Assembly: GCA_032718475.1 (NCBI GenBank)
Contig: JAUCBJ010007360.1
Span: 1-53,003, forward strand
Direction of reading: 5' to 3'
DNA: 53,003 nt
Origin: Nemertoderma westbladi
Taxonomy: Eukaryota; Xenacoelomorpha; Nemertodermatida; Nemertodermatidae
The translations under genes were made by a program, and so were the position numbers. The notes below the pieces were generated by a model that was not told where the DNA came from, did not search any database, and saw only the letters and a program-made list of their open reading frames with translations. Every line of letters begins with the position of its first letter. Positions within the stretch are counted from its first letter, which is position 1. Positions 9,956 through 19,314 of this stretch are shown here, piece after piece.

Positions 9956-12900
9956 TCTACAGTCCAGCTCACCAACAGAGTGCCATCGGATCCGATCTGA
10001 ACCGATCGGATCCAACAGCTTCAAACACTTTCAGACAAACTCCAACAGTCCAACAACTTCAAACAGATTCAGACAGTTTCAAACAGATTCAAACAGTTTC
10101 AAACAGAATCAGACAACTTCCAACAACCTGTCAATCACTCCACCCACACTCAACCGCAACCCCAACTCAACTCCCCTTGTGCGCAGATAGAATGAAAGCC
10201 TTTGAAACTACTAAAGGAACTCCATTCATAAAGCCTCAATAACGACAGAGTGGACTGGCCACTGGCGGCGCCCTTGAACATTCACACTGTAACTTAAGCT
10301 GACCTGAAGGAACAGCCCATTAGTGTGGTCGGTATTTCTCTTTATTCCTGCCGCTATCTTTGAATAACACAATAGCAGAAAGCTAACCAGTGGTCTACCC
10401 CCAATACAAGAAAGACAAGTTGGCTACCATTGAAATGAATGGGGAATGGAATTCTGTGTTCACATACTTATGTTGCTTTGGGTTGGTCTAGAGCCATACA
10501 ATAGAGCTTTACGGAAATACACTTCCAAAGAGCCAAGCAGTGGCGGTATAGGTCCAAAATGCCCATGTAGAATTTCTTCGAATAAGGCTCAATTTCTTTA
10601 AGTTACATTAATTAAAAATACTGATAAATATATTTTGCTTTCCGCAGGAGGGACAGTATCCCCCTCTACAGTTATTATAGTGTACGTACATGTGTTAGTT
10701 ATATCGTTGCGTTTATTTATATTTATACAGGTTTGGATATGATCTCTACTACTGTAGTTTGATTTTTGTTTTGTCAATTAATTAATTGTGCGGTTAATTT
10801 GTCAATCACAGCCTTAATTGGCTACATTGCTTATTGTATGAATGAATATAATTAGTTATTAAGACATTATTTTAATTAGTATCTGGTGTGATTAGGTCTA
10901 CCTTTTACATAACAACAGTACGTCAATGGCGGATATACTACAGCTACTACTACTAAGTCGAGCGAACTCGGACAGTGGAAATGAGATTCTTCCAGGCTTC
11001 CCGATTCTCCATAGTTGTCGCAATTTCGTTTCTCCCAAGTTCAGAGATGGCGGATATACATTACATCATAATAGGCTCATTCCATGCAAATGTCAACCGC
11101 AGTGCCAATTTTGAAAAAAGTGAATTATTGCTTCTCATATCAATTTTCAGAACCAATATATGATGCGGTTTACGAATTTAATACAAAAAAGGTAGGCCTA
11201 AGGCTTAGGCTAAGGCCACCAACAAATGATACAAACAAATTTGCTATCGCCATGCCTACACTTCTGTTTTACTTACAGTATTAGGCACTATAATATGTTA
11301 ACCTCTATTTGTTTTTCTACTCCATTGGGGGGTATTCGTACATTGTCAGTGGTGGATGGCAGAACAGAACAATGATTTTGCGCCATTCTTTTCATGCTGG
11401 GACCGACTTTGAGAAAGGACAATGACAAACTTTGTTTGAAACTTTGTTACGTTATTTATCGCAATATTGGAATGCTAGAATGGCATATTAAAGCCCGTAC
11501 AGCCTTATGTTGGAGGCCTATTAATTATATCTATAATCCCCCCCCCCCCCCACCCCCACCCGCCTCTTCACAACTGTGCAATGTGCTGTGCACTGTACTA
11601 AAGGCCGGACCTCCAGTGGAATTGTATGCTTTAAATACTTGAACATTTACTTGACAGGCAGTCACATGTAAACATGTACACAGTACTGTAGTAAGGAGCT
11701 TTACAGGACCAACTACTGTAAGTTTGGTAGGTTAGGTTTAGTATTTTGGTTAGGGTTAGTTGCATGGTCATTAATCTTTAAGTTCAAATTATATGTAGCA
11801 ATCTCACTGAAAAGTTTATAATTATCACTTATTTAGTCGGAATAATGTAATAATTAACGATTTAATGTGTTTATAAATGATAAAATCGCACGTGTCCCGC
11901 ACTTTACAATGAAATGTCCCACACTTTACATGACTTTGCTGCACTTAAACTACTCCCCTGTTTCATTGAAGTTACCTACCAGCTTACTAAAGGCTAATCT
12001 ATTTTCCCTACATATCTCGGAACATCATGAAACAAAACATTTCCCACTAACTTTACCCAATTCGACAGTTGAGTATTTCACTTTCGTACGCGTCCCGCAC
12101 TTTACAATTTTTTGAAGCAATAATTCTGAGACATAAACTGCTGCAGGTTTTCCAAAGTGCTTTTTTATACAGAACCGATAATTGGTTTTTCTAAGAAACA
12201 CAAGCATTATAATATTGTAGTTCATTTTCATGATGTACAGTACTAAAGTCTGCACAAAACGTCGTACGAATGTCCCGCACTTTACATGGAATGAGCCAAT
12301 ATGGCATGGCAGTCACGTGAAAACAAGGGCCTTCACATTCCCAATTCTCTATCTAATCTATTATGGTTGTGCGTAATGCTCAATACTACTTTATGATATT
12401 AATTCATTCACGTTTAACATTAACAGCCACGTTTCATCACCCCCCCCCCCCCCCCCCCCTTCCAATGTGACAAACTATCACGATATGTTGGCGTTGGGCC
12501 CCGTCCCTACGTCCACCCTCCCTTGTGAAGGGCTAGGGGGGACTTTCGACCCATCATTACTAAAGGGTAGTGATAATATTCAAAGGATATGGAGTTCCGT
12601 TTCGAAGTTCGCCTTGCAGAGACTAAAGTTGCAATAACTTTTGAGTGTTTGAATGTAATTTACTCAACTAGGGTAGGTGCGCGAAAAAGTAGTTGGGCTA
12701 GAAGTATTACGTGCAAACCTTTTCATTTCGATGCTCTTTCAACACAACTAATAAAATTAACCAAAAATATTTTTTTCACTCATTGTAATTATATTTACTG
12801 TTTACTTAATCTGTTTGTGTTTATATCTGTTTATGTGTAGTATTTAGTGCCCTACGTCAAAGAAACTAATATAATTATAGCATTATTTACATTTCTAATT

Positions 12901-13326
12901 AAATTAAGGAATTAAAAACGTGTTGGTGTTATTATATTCATTTATCGGAATTTATATGATAGGAATTTATTATTCGTTTATGCATTCTAGTTAATTAATT
13001 GATATAATTAACGACATAATTATGTAAATAAAAATTGTTAAATGAAACAAATCTTTGTTTCGGTTTATAATTGAGAATAGCACACCCTCACAATCACTTC
13101 AAATTGAGAGTAAAAGTGATTGACATTTTGTTAATGAACTACGCTTTTATAAGGCATTGGCAAATTCCAACAAATTCCGATGGCGTCAAACATCTTCAGA
13201 CAACTTCAAACAGTTTCAGACAATTTCAAACAGCTTCAGACAACTTCAGACAACTTCAAACAACTTCAGATAGGTGTTGGATCCGATTGGAGCCGATGGC
13301 ACTCTGTTGGTGAGCGGGACTGTAGA
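9956..13326. mobile_element. Possible non-autonomous DNA element with inverted ends
   Basis: 9956-10018 begins TCTACAGTCCAGCTCACCAA. 13274-13326, on the opposite strand, begins TCTACAGTCCCGCTCACCAA. The two share about 37 nearly identical terminal bases and a further GATCGGATCCAACA-like stretch after a 12-base gap. Next to each end lie short repeats of ACTTCAAACAG/ACTTCAGACA type, but these have the same strand orientation at both ends. The interior has no convincing ORF. It contains poly(C) runs at 11538-11551 and 12440-12459. No target duplication was found, so the two ends may be independent elements. Confidence 0.45.
10019..13273. other. Interior without recognisable genes
   Basis: Only short open frames without family resemblance are present. 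Four copies of a CCCGCACTTTACA motif occur between 11890 and 12290. Nothing else is assigned. Confidence 0.5.
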
Positions 13327-13627
13327 TATAGAGTTGTTTATTGATTATTAGCCTAATAAACATTTGTACCAAATACGGTATGTAACTAATAAATAAACGA
13401 TACCTTAATTAACGATCAATATTAGACTAATATCAGACGCACGGCGCACATCGGATATCAGATTCAGACCATCTGAAGTCTGATTCCGTATGTAACGATG
13501 CACAATGCTCTTCAGATTCAGAGTTAAAAATCTGACACCTCTGACAGTCCAGATAGTTTATACTCAAACAGACCATTGTATCAGATGTGAGGCACCTAGG
13601 AACGCTGTTTATATACAGTATCCCTGT
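13327..13627. other. Unassigned spacer
   Basis: AT-rich sequence between the inverted end and the 20-bp minisatellite. No feature is seen. Confidence 0.5.
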
Positions 13628-13753
13628 CATATCATATCAGCTCATATCAGTTGCCCCCAGCTCATATCAGTTGTCCCCAGCTCTTATCAGTTGTCCCCAG
13701 CTCCTATCAGTTGTCCCCAGCTCCTATCAGTTGTCCCAGCTCATATCTGTTGT
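13628..13753. repeat. 20-bp minisatellite interrupted by the Pao element (left part)
   Basis: Six to seven units of AGCTCATATCAGTTGTCCCC with small variants. The same array resumes at 28016 on the far side of the 14.26-kb element, showing that the element inserted into it. Confidence 0.9.
13749..13753. repeat. Target-site duplication, left
   Basis: GTTGT directly abuts the left LTR and is repeated directly after the right LTR (28016-28020). A 5-bp duplication fits BEL/Pao integration. Confidence 0.9.
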
Positions 13754-14290
13754 TGTGACGGGATCCAGGAGGGATCCCGATTTATCCGGTGTGGTATTTA
13801 GTCCACGCGTCCCCGCCGTGTGTAAGAGTGAAACAAAGATAACTGAGTTCTGAAGTTCGGTGTATAATAAGAGGTTATAAGATATAGATATATTGTGAAT
13901 GTGTACAAGGCGGGATACGGTAACTAAAGTCCCGTGATCCCCTAACTAAACTAATTGGCTGTACCCTACGCTAGCACTGCTGCACTGAGATAACTGAATC
14001 ACTGATTAATAGGTTATTGGTTATATTGCACGGTGGCCTTACTGCTACTCAATCGATGCCATTCCCCCCTCTGATTGGTTAATACCCTTGTTGGCGCCCC
14101 GTGGAGTATTCCCGTTCACTCCACCTGTTCTCTCTGGGTTAGGGGTTTGGCCCCTGACCCTCTATTGTGTGCTTCCTTCCCACTCTTATTGGGATGGCAC
14201 GAGTTGGTTAATTGCCCAATCTCCTGGCTCCCAATATTGCTTATTGGCTAATAACTTTATGGGGTGTTGGCGGGATTGAATAAGCTAACA
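13754..14290 (-). repeat. 3' LTR of the Pao element
   Basis: 537 bp, TGTGACGGGATCC...AAGCTAACA on the plus strand. It differs from the other LTR by one T/C substitution (near 14244) and by 19 extra bases following GAAGTT near 13854. The extra bases are bounded by the trinucleotide GTT, as expected if the 5' LTR suffered a small slippage deletion. Confidence 0.95.
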
Positions 14291-14301
14291 CTCCCCCCCA
14301 T
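14291..14301 (-). promoter_or_regulatory. Polypurine tract
   Basis: On the minus strand TGGGGGGGGAG lies immediately before the 3' LTR. This is the expected place and composition for the plus-strand primer of reverse transcription, and it fixes the orientation of the element. Confidence 0.9.
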
Positions 14302-15000
14302 GCTATCTTCCCGGTAAGAAGATAGCATCAACCAAAAAAGTGCGCTACAATCCCGCTGGATCCCGATCTAGTATCGGGTGTGGGGTGGAATTCTTTTCTC
14401 TCGGAGTCGGCTTTCCAGGCCGCCCCCTATGGGTATGATATCGCTACCCTGTGTGCCTGGCGTCTCATGTCGGGCCGGTCGCGCTCACCTCCCACGCAAC
14501 TTTTGTTTCCCCAACATTTTCGCCCTATCTCACCTTCACTCTCACCCTAACTCTCTCATACCCCCGGACCTCCTCGTCCCTTACTCAGCCTCTTATTCTC
14601 CCCCCCCCCACACTAGAATTGCGTTCGCACTCTCTCCGCACTTCACACTCTTATTCCGATTCTCAACTCCACTTTGACTGTTTTATCTCTCCTGACGAAC
14701 CTCCCCCCCCCCTCTCGTGCCGCCGCACTCAAGAAGTGTGGAATTGTCAGTTGTCTCGTCCATAGTGCCATAGTCAATTGTCCCCCAGTCCCAGTAGCTA
14801 ATTGAGAAAGGTTGCATGACTATAGTACTTACTCCAAACGTATGTATTTTACTGCTAATCACTACGTATGTACATACGAATTGCACTTATATAGTTATTT
14901 GCATTAATTAAATTTATACTTAATAGTTCGTACGTCACATGCGGCGCCTTCCAGGCGCACCACGTCCCAGTCTCAGTCTCATTCCCTCGCCTCCGGGAAC
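14302..15000 (-). other. 3' untranslated region of the Pao element
   Basis: About 700 bp between the last coding frame and the polypurine tract. It is rich in C runs on the plus strand. Short plus-strand open frames here have no family resemblance and run against the element. Confidence 0.7.
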
Positions 15001-15306
15001 TTATCTGTACCTCCTCACGTCCTCCTCCCTGGCCCGTTTCTTGGTTATCACCGCTCCTCTGGCATCATCCGCTTTCTGCTTCCGGACCTTTGCCGCTACT
15101 TCCTTGCTGATCCCGGTCGTCGGCTCCTTGGGCGCTGGTGTTATTAAAGCCCGATACCGCTTCGCCGGTGGCCCCTCAGAATGGCCTGGTTGTTTCCCTC
15201 GTGTGGCGTCCCATAGGATCATTTTCATTGCCTTTGGTACGTGTTCCGCCAAGAAATCCCTAAACTCCCTCCGGTTCTCTGGTGGTCCACCTGTCCAGGT
15301 ACCGTT
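15001..15306 (-). CDS. C-terminal continuation of the extra 3' ORF, in the +1 frame
   Basis: After the stop of the main 3' ORF (15260) the +1 frame, open from about 15306, continues for about 85-100 codons to a stop at 15001. The residues look like protein rather than chance sequence: a helical DFLAEHVPKAMKMILWDATR stretch, then a strongly basic tail (KKRAREE, RKQK). The overlap with the upstream frame is about 45 nt. Either a single-base indel separates a formerly continuous ORF, or the tail is reached by frameshifting. Independent initiation is less likely because the first ATG of the tail lies inside the conserved-looking helix. Confidence 0.5.
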   Translation of the reverse strand, partial: NGTWTGGPPENRREFRDFLAEHVPKAMKMILWDATRGKQPGHSEGPPAKRYRALITPAPKEPTTGISKEVAAKVRKQKADDARGAVITKKRAREEDVRRYR

Positions 15307-17545
15307 GCGTGTTCATAACTCCGGTGAACGATGCCGCCGTAGCTACCTCTTGATAGGTAAACGGTAACCTTCGCTTTATGATTTCCATGTGGGTCTCCTG
15401 GTTTATGAGGAAGAAACCCCACTTGAACTCTTGGGCCTTCATGCGCTGGCGCGTCATGGCCCCGACGTCGGCCCACTCCTCGAACCTCGTGAACTTCTCC
15501 TCGTCGCTCATCCAGTCGCACTCGCGCCCGTAGTGTCCCCGAAAGTGGCACTTTGGACATCGGTTGTGCAACCGTGGACACGCCCCCATCCTGTGACTTG
15601 GTTCTCTACAATAGAGACAAAAGGTTCCCCGTTGGAACCGGTATAGGCAGCTGCTTTCCTGATGGGTCTGTCTCCCACAGTAGTCGCAGCCGAGTACCAA
15701 TGTCTCGCGTCCCACCTCGTCCTTCGTCCCAAGCGATCTCCGCGGTCTATGGAGTCGCTGGTAGGCAAACTTCTCCACGTTGCTCTCCCTGTTTACGTCG
15801 ATCTCTCCGCCCCTCTCGGGCATCGTCTCCCCGAATACTATCCGTGGTGCCGTCCCCGGTTGCTCGCCCAACCTGATGGTGCTCCCCGCGAAATCCATCG
15901 CCGGCCCCTCGTGCACCCAGGTCCGCTTGCCGGATCTGTTCCAGAAGGCCCTCGCCCCACTGGCCGTCACCACCCTTCCGCCAACCCAGTCCATGTCTGA
16001 GTGGCCTATCCTTTCGATGGGCGGTATCTCTCCGAACTCGTCGTCGTCGTCCTCCTCTTCTGGTAGTGTCTCCAATCCCGGTATCCCGGTGGATCCACTA
16101 TGTCCCTTCCCGCCTTGGCTCTTGCCCGTAGCTCTCCATCCCTCTAGCTCCCTTAACTTCCTTGGCGGTTGGTCGCCCTCGGCGCCCGCTGGTATGGGCA
16201 TCGCGTGCAACCCCGACGTCGACTGTTTCGGCGATCCCACCGTCCATCCCAATTCTCGCCCTAGAGACTCCCCCGAACTCCCCGACGAAGTCCAATGAAG
16301 TTCGTCTAGGCCCGCCTGATCCTCGAAGCCGTAACTCTGTGCCCTGGCCTCCTCTTCCCTCTCCTCTGCTTCTATCCTCTCCCGTCTAGCGACTTCTTCC
16401 AGTCGCTTTGCTTCCCGTCTATCCATCTCCAGCTGCTCCCATCTCTGATACGGTGTATCTGTCTCCCCATCTACCAGATGTCGGCTGTTGTAGTACACCG
16501 ACTCGCCCTTCAGCCCCGGGTGGTCTACCAGTTCTACCAGGTCGTCAAAGGCCGTCTTAAAGGCTCTCCTGTAGCTTAGGGGTGATCCCGATAACAGAAA
16601 TGCCCCTGGTTCCCTTTCGATAACTACGGTCATGAATAAGTTAAGTAAACTTATCATCATCCAGTCCTCCTGCAGGATATATCGCTTCTGATATACCTTT
16701 ATCGCTCCTCTGCGAAACTGATATACCTCCTGCTTTCCCGGTCTCGCTCCCCACTTCAGCGAGTTCGCTAGTTCTGCTCCGTATTCTTCCCTAAACTTCC
16801 CCCAATCCATTGGTTTGTGGCATACGAGCCCCAATAATTGGCCCATCGCCACCGCCCCGCATTGGCCTGAGTTCTCGACCACCCCCAATCCATCCGGTGC
16901 CGTCATAGCCATAAAGACTTTCTGCATATCCAGGAGGTTGGTGGCGTCCGGACCGATGATCCTCTCCGCGTCCTCGCGAATCGCCGATCCCACTTTCGTC
17001 GTCGACTTCTCTCTTACTAAGACCTGTACCGCTTTCGGCAGTCGGTCTAATTTCGGCCCGTCCTTCTTCCCATACGTCCCTAGGTCGAACAAGAAGATGT
17101 CCCCATTTGGCGCTGCCAAGTGCAAGAGTATGGTCCTGGCCGACCCTGCCGTTCCTCGTCTCGAACCCGCTTCGTCTTCCACGGTTCCCTCGTCATCTAG
17201 GATCATATATCCTCCTCTGTTGACGGACTCTATGAATCTTTTCCAGTCCTTCCTCGGCGATTCCCTCGGATACTTCGGAATCCCGAACTTCGCCTCGTCT
17301 CCTTTCACCACGTAGTGGAAGTGTTGGAAGATCGCGTTGTCCAGCGACGGCGTCCCGTAGGTCCCGACCAACCGCTGTTCGTGCGCCTCCCGGAAGTGAT
17401 CCTGCAGCGCTCGTGCCGCGTGACCCCTTTCCAACCTCTCGTAGTATCCTCTCGTCTTCTCCTCCGGGTGTCTTTCGGTGAAATCCACCAATATTTCTTT
17501 TCCTCCTGACTCCGCCTTTCTCTTCCTGATCAGCTTACTCGCCAT
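15260..17545 (-). CDS. Extra 3' ORF: DEDD-type exonuclease-like domain plus three CCHC zinc knuckles
   Basis: About 761 residues from the ATG at 17545 (the frame is open three codons further up from a GTG; residue numbers below count from that GTG). Residues ~110-310 resemble the RNase H-fold 3'-5' exonucleases of the WRN/EXD2/MUT-7 type. Motif I is MILDDEG (D120, E122), motif II VGSAIREDAERI (D195), motif III YILQEDW (Y292, D297, with one residue more than the usual Y-x3-D). Hydrophobic strands LLHLAAPNGDIFLFDL lie between I and II. Residues 370-405 form a charged helix (EAEEREEEAR) and 420-520 are acidic and disordered. Three perfect C-x2-C-x4-H-x4-C knuckles lie at 623-636, 646-659 and 666-679. 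The ORF sits after pol, where env-type genes lie in other retroelements, but it has no signal peptide or membrane segment. RNA/DNA binding and 3' trimming are inferences; the exonuclease assignment is by motif only. Confidence 0.6.
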   Translation of the reverse strand: MASKLIRKRKAESGGKEILVDFTERHPEEKTRGYYERLERGHAARALQDHFREAHEQRLVGTYGTPSLDNAIFQHFHYVVKGDEAKFGIPKYPRESPRKDWKRFIESVNRGGYMILDDEGTVEDEAGSRRGTAGSARTILLHLAAPNGDIFLFDLGTYGKKDGPKLDRLPKAVQVLVREKSTTKVGSAIREDAERIIGPDATNLLDMQKVFMAMTAPDGLGVVENSGQCGAVAMGQLLGLVCHKPMDWGKFREEYGAELANSLKWGARPGKQEVYQFRRGAIKVYQKRYILQEDWMMISLLNLFMTVVIEREPGAFLLSGSPLSYRRAFKTAFDDLVELVDHPGLKGESVYYNSRHLVDGETDTPYQRWEQLEMDRREAKRLEEVARRERIEAEEREEEARAQSYGFEDQAGLDELHWTSSGSSGESLGRELGWTVGSPKQSTSGLHAMPIPAGAEGDQPPRKLRELEGWRATGKSQGGKGHSGSTGIPGLETLPEEEDDDDEFGEIPPIERIGHSDMDWVGGRVVTASGARAFWNRSGKRTWVHEGPAMDFAGSTIRLGEQPGTAPRIVFGETMPERGGEIDVNRESNVEKFAYQRLHRPRRSLGTKDEVGRETLVLGCDYCGRQTHQESSCLYRFQRGTFCLYCREPSHRMGACPRLHNRCPKCHFRGHYGRECDWMSDEEKFTRFEEWADVGAMTRQRMKAQEFKWGFFLINQETHMEIIKRRLPFTYQEVATAASFTGVMNTQRYLDRWTTREPEGV

Positions 17546-17554
17546 TCCGAACAC

Positions 17555-18063
17555 TACACTCGCTCACCTGTAGGGTGGTGCCTTACCAAGGCGCAATACA
17601 GATGAGTGATGTATTAAGATGTTTCGTACAGTTCGATAATGGCCTACTTTTCTACTTAACTGCGCCTTTCAAGCTTAATTTAATCTAATTAATTTCGGAG
17701 CTAGTAAATCAGCCTAATTTACAATTTCCGTCCGTTACTTTTATTATGTTCTAGAACGACTTTCCTTGTGTTACCACTATTTTCCGATTTTTAGCCCTAT
17801 TCTATTTATTTATTTATTTTTGCTTTGATTCTACTGTCCTACTACTTACTACTGCCTATGGATTTATTCTATTCTCTCTCTGATCCATATTCTGGCCTAC
17901 TCAGTGGGCCTATGCAGTACAGCAGTATGCGTCGTGTGGCCACACGATTTATCCAGCTGCACTCATATGCCCCCCTCTCGCTACTAACTCTACTTACTGC
18001 TAACTAATATCTATATCCTATTTTTACCCCTTTTACCTCTCACTCTCTCTCTCTAACTAATGG
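17555..18063 (-). other. Spacer upstream of the extra 3' ORF
   Basis: About 0.5 kb of AT-rich sequence between the hairpin-repeat array and the 3' ORF. It may hold the leader or splice acceptor for a subgenomic RNA. Nothing specific can be named. Confidence 0.4.
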
Positions 18064-18730
18064 TACTACGTACCCTCTAACTCTAACTCTTAGGCATTAC
18101 GTACCCTCTAACTCTAACTCTAACTAGGTACCACGTACCTACTAACTCTAACTCTATCGGTACTACCTACCCTCTAACTCTAACTCTAACTAGGTACCAC
18201 GTACCTACTAACTCTAACTCTATCGGTACTACCTACCCTCTAACTCTAACTCTAACTAGGCATTACGTACCCTCTAACTCTAACTAGGTACTACGTACCT
18301 ACTAACTAACTAACTCTAGGTACTACGTACCTACTAACTAACTTTAGGTACTACGTACCTACTGACTAACTAACTCTAGGTACTACGTACCTACTAACTA
18401 ACTAACTTTAGGTACTACGTACCTACTGACTAACTAACTCTAGGTACTACGTACCTACTAACTAACTAACTTTAGGTACTACGTACCTACTGACTAACTA
18501 ACTCTAGGTACTACGTACCTACTAACTAACTAACTTTAGGTACTACGTACCTACTGACTAACTAACTCTAGGTACTACGTACCTACTAACTAACTAACTT
18601 TAGGTACTACGTACCTACTGACTAACTAACTCTAGGTACTACGTACCTACTAACTAACTAACTTTAGGTACTACGTACCTACTGACTAACTAACTCTAGG
18701 TACTACGTACCTACTAACTAACTAACTTTT
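18064..18730 (-). repeat. Hairpin-forming minisatellite between pol and the 3' ORF
   Basis: About 21 units of ~32 bp, each with GGTACTACGTACCTACT and a spacer of AACTAACTAACTTTA or CTCTAACTCTAACT type. The core has complementary arms GGTAC/GTACC around a TAC loop. The right two thirds alternate two unit variants (TGACTAAC / AACTAAC) with high regularity; the left third is more diverged. The array lies inside the element, between two coding frames. Confidence 0.95.
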
Positions 18731-18837
18731 ATTTTTATTTTTTATTTTATTTTATTTGTGTGGGAAGGGCGTCTCGCCCTCAATCCCACCCCCCTCAGTC
18801 CAAAACTTGGACGACTAAACTTCACTCTAACTCCGTT

Positions 18838-19314
18838 CTAAGGTGCTCCTTCTAAGAGACAGCATTTACCTACCGCTCTCCTGTAGGTTTTTCTGTCCTT
18901 CGCACCTATCTTTCCACCTATCCGCACTTCCACCGATCGGACTCTTCCGTCCTCGTCGGAGTAGGTGCCTACAACTCTCGCCAACCGCCATTGGTTGTTG
19001 ATGATAGTATCATCCGTGACGATTACGAGATCTCCCTCTCTCAACTCCCTGTTTGGCTTCCTCCACTTGCTTCGCTTATGGAGTGTGGGTAGGTATTCTT
19101 CTACCCACCTCCTCCAATACTCTGCGCTAATCGCTTTAGCTACTTTCCAACTTTGGCGGGAGTGTATATCATCTGGGTCTACACCCCGCATATCTATGGT
19201 TGCTGGCCTTTCCATCAGGAAATGGCTAGGCGTCAACACGTCTAATGACTCAGGGTCATCATTCTCCGGGTATAGCGGTCTGCTATCTATTAATGATCCC
19301 CTCGCACTTCGCAA
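18838..19314 (-). CDS. End of Pao polyprotein: integrase C-terminus / DUF5641-like domain
   Basis: About 150 codons in the +1 frame relative to the main polyprotein. They begin at the SRPLYPE block that normally follows the integrase core and continue through TPSHFLMERPA, a W..RWVEEYLPTL..R.KW block and LREGDLVIVTDD to a final CCLLEGAP. This is the DUF5641-like C-terminal domain found after BEL/Pao integrases. It is cut off from the catalytic core by a 4-bp tandem duplication (CTAT twice at 19283-19290). The first in-frame ATG (19314) overlaps the end of the core frame and is probably not a real start. Confidence 0.85.
   Translation of the reverse strand: MRSARGSLIDSRPLYPENDDPESLDVLTPSHFLMERPATIDMRGVDPDDIHSRQSWKVAKAISAEYWRRWVEEYLPTLHKRSKWRKPNRELREGDLVIVTDDTIINNQWRLARVVGTYSDEDGRVRSVEVRIGGKIGAKDRKTYRRAVGKCCLLEGAP

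Noticed and set aside
10926-11284. Overlapping 62-66-codon frames starting at ATGGCGGATATAC
   Set aside because: No domain, composition bias or neighbour support; the repeated ATGGCGGATATA is noted but too short to call a gene.
12589-12840. 83-codon plus-strand frame
   Set aside because: No homology recognised, ends in AT-rich low-complexity sequence, and lies inside a probable non-coding element.
14088-14279. 63-codon plus-strand frame repeated at 27813-28004 as a gene pair
   Set aside because: Both copies lie inside the LTRs, against the element's transcription; the repetition is simply LTR identity.
15389-17509. Plus-strand open frames opposite the Pao 3' ORF and polyprotein
   Set aside because: They are antisense shadows of long minus-strand ORFs with clear domains.
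18064-18300. Telomere-like repeat (CTCTAA runs)
   Set aside because: Only a few CTCTAA units occur, inside a minisatellite within a retrotransposon; they do not form a TTAGGG-type array.
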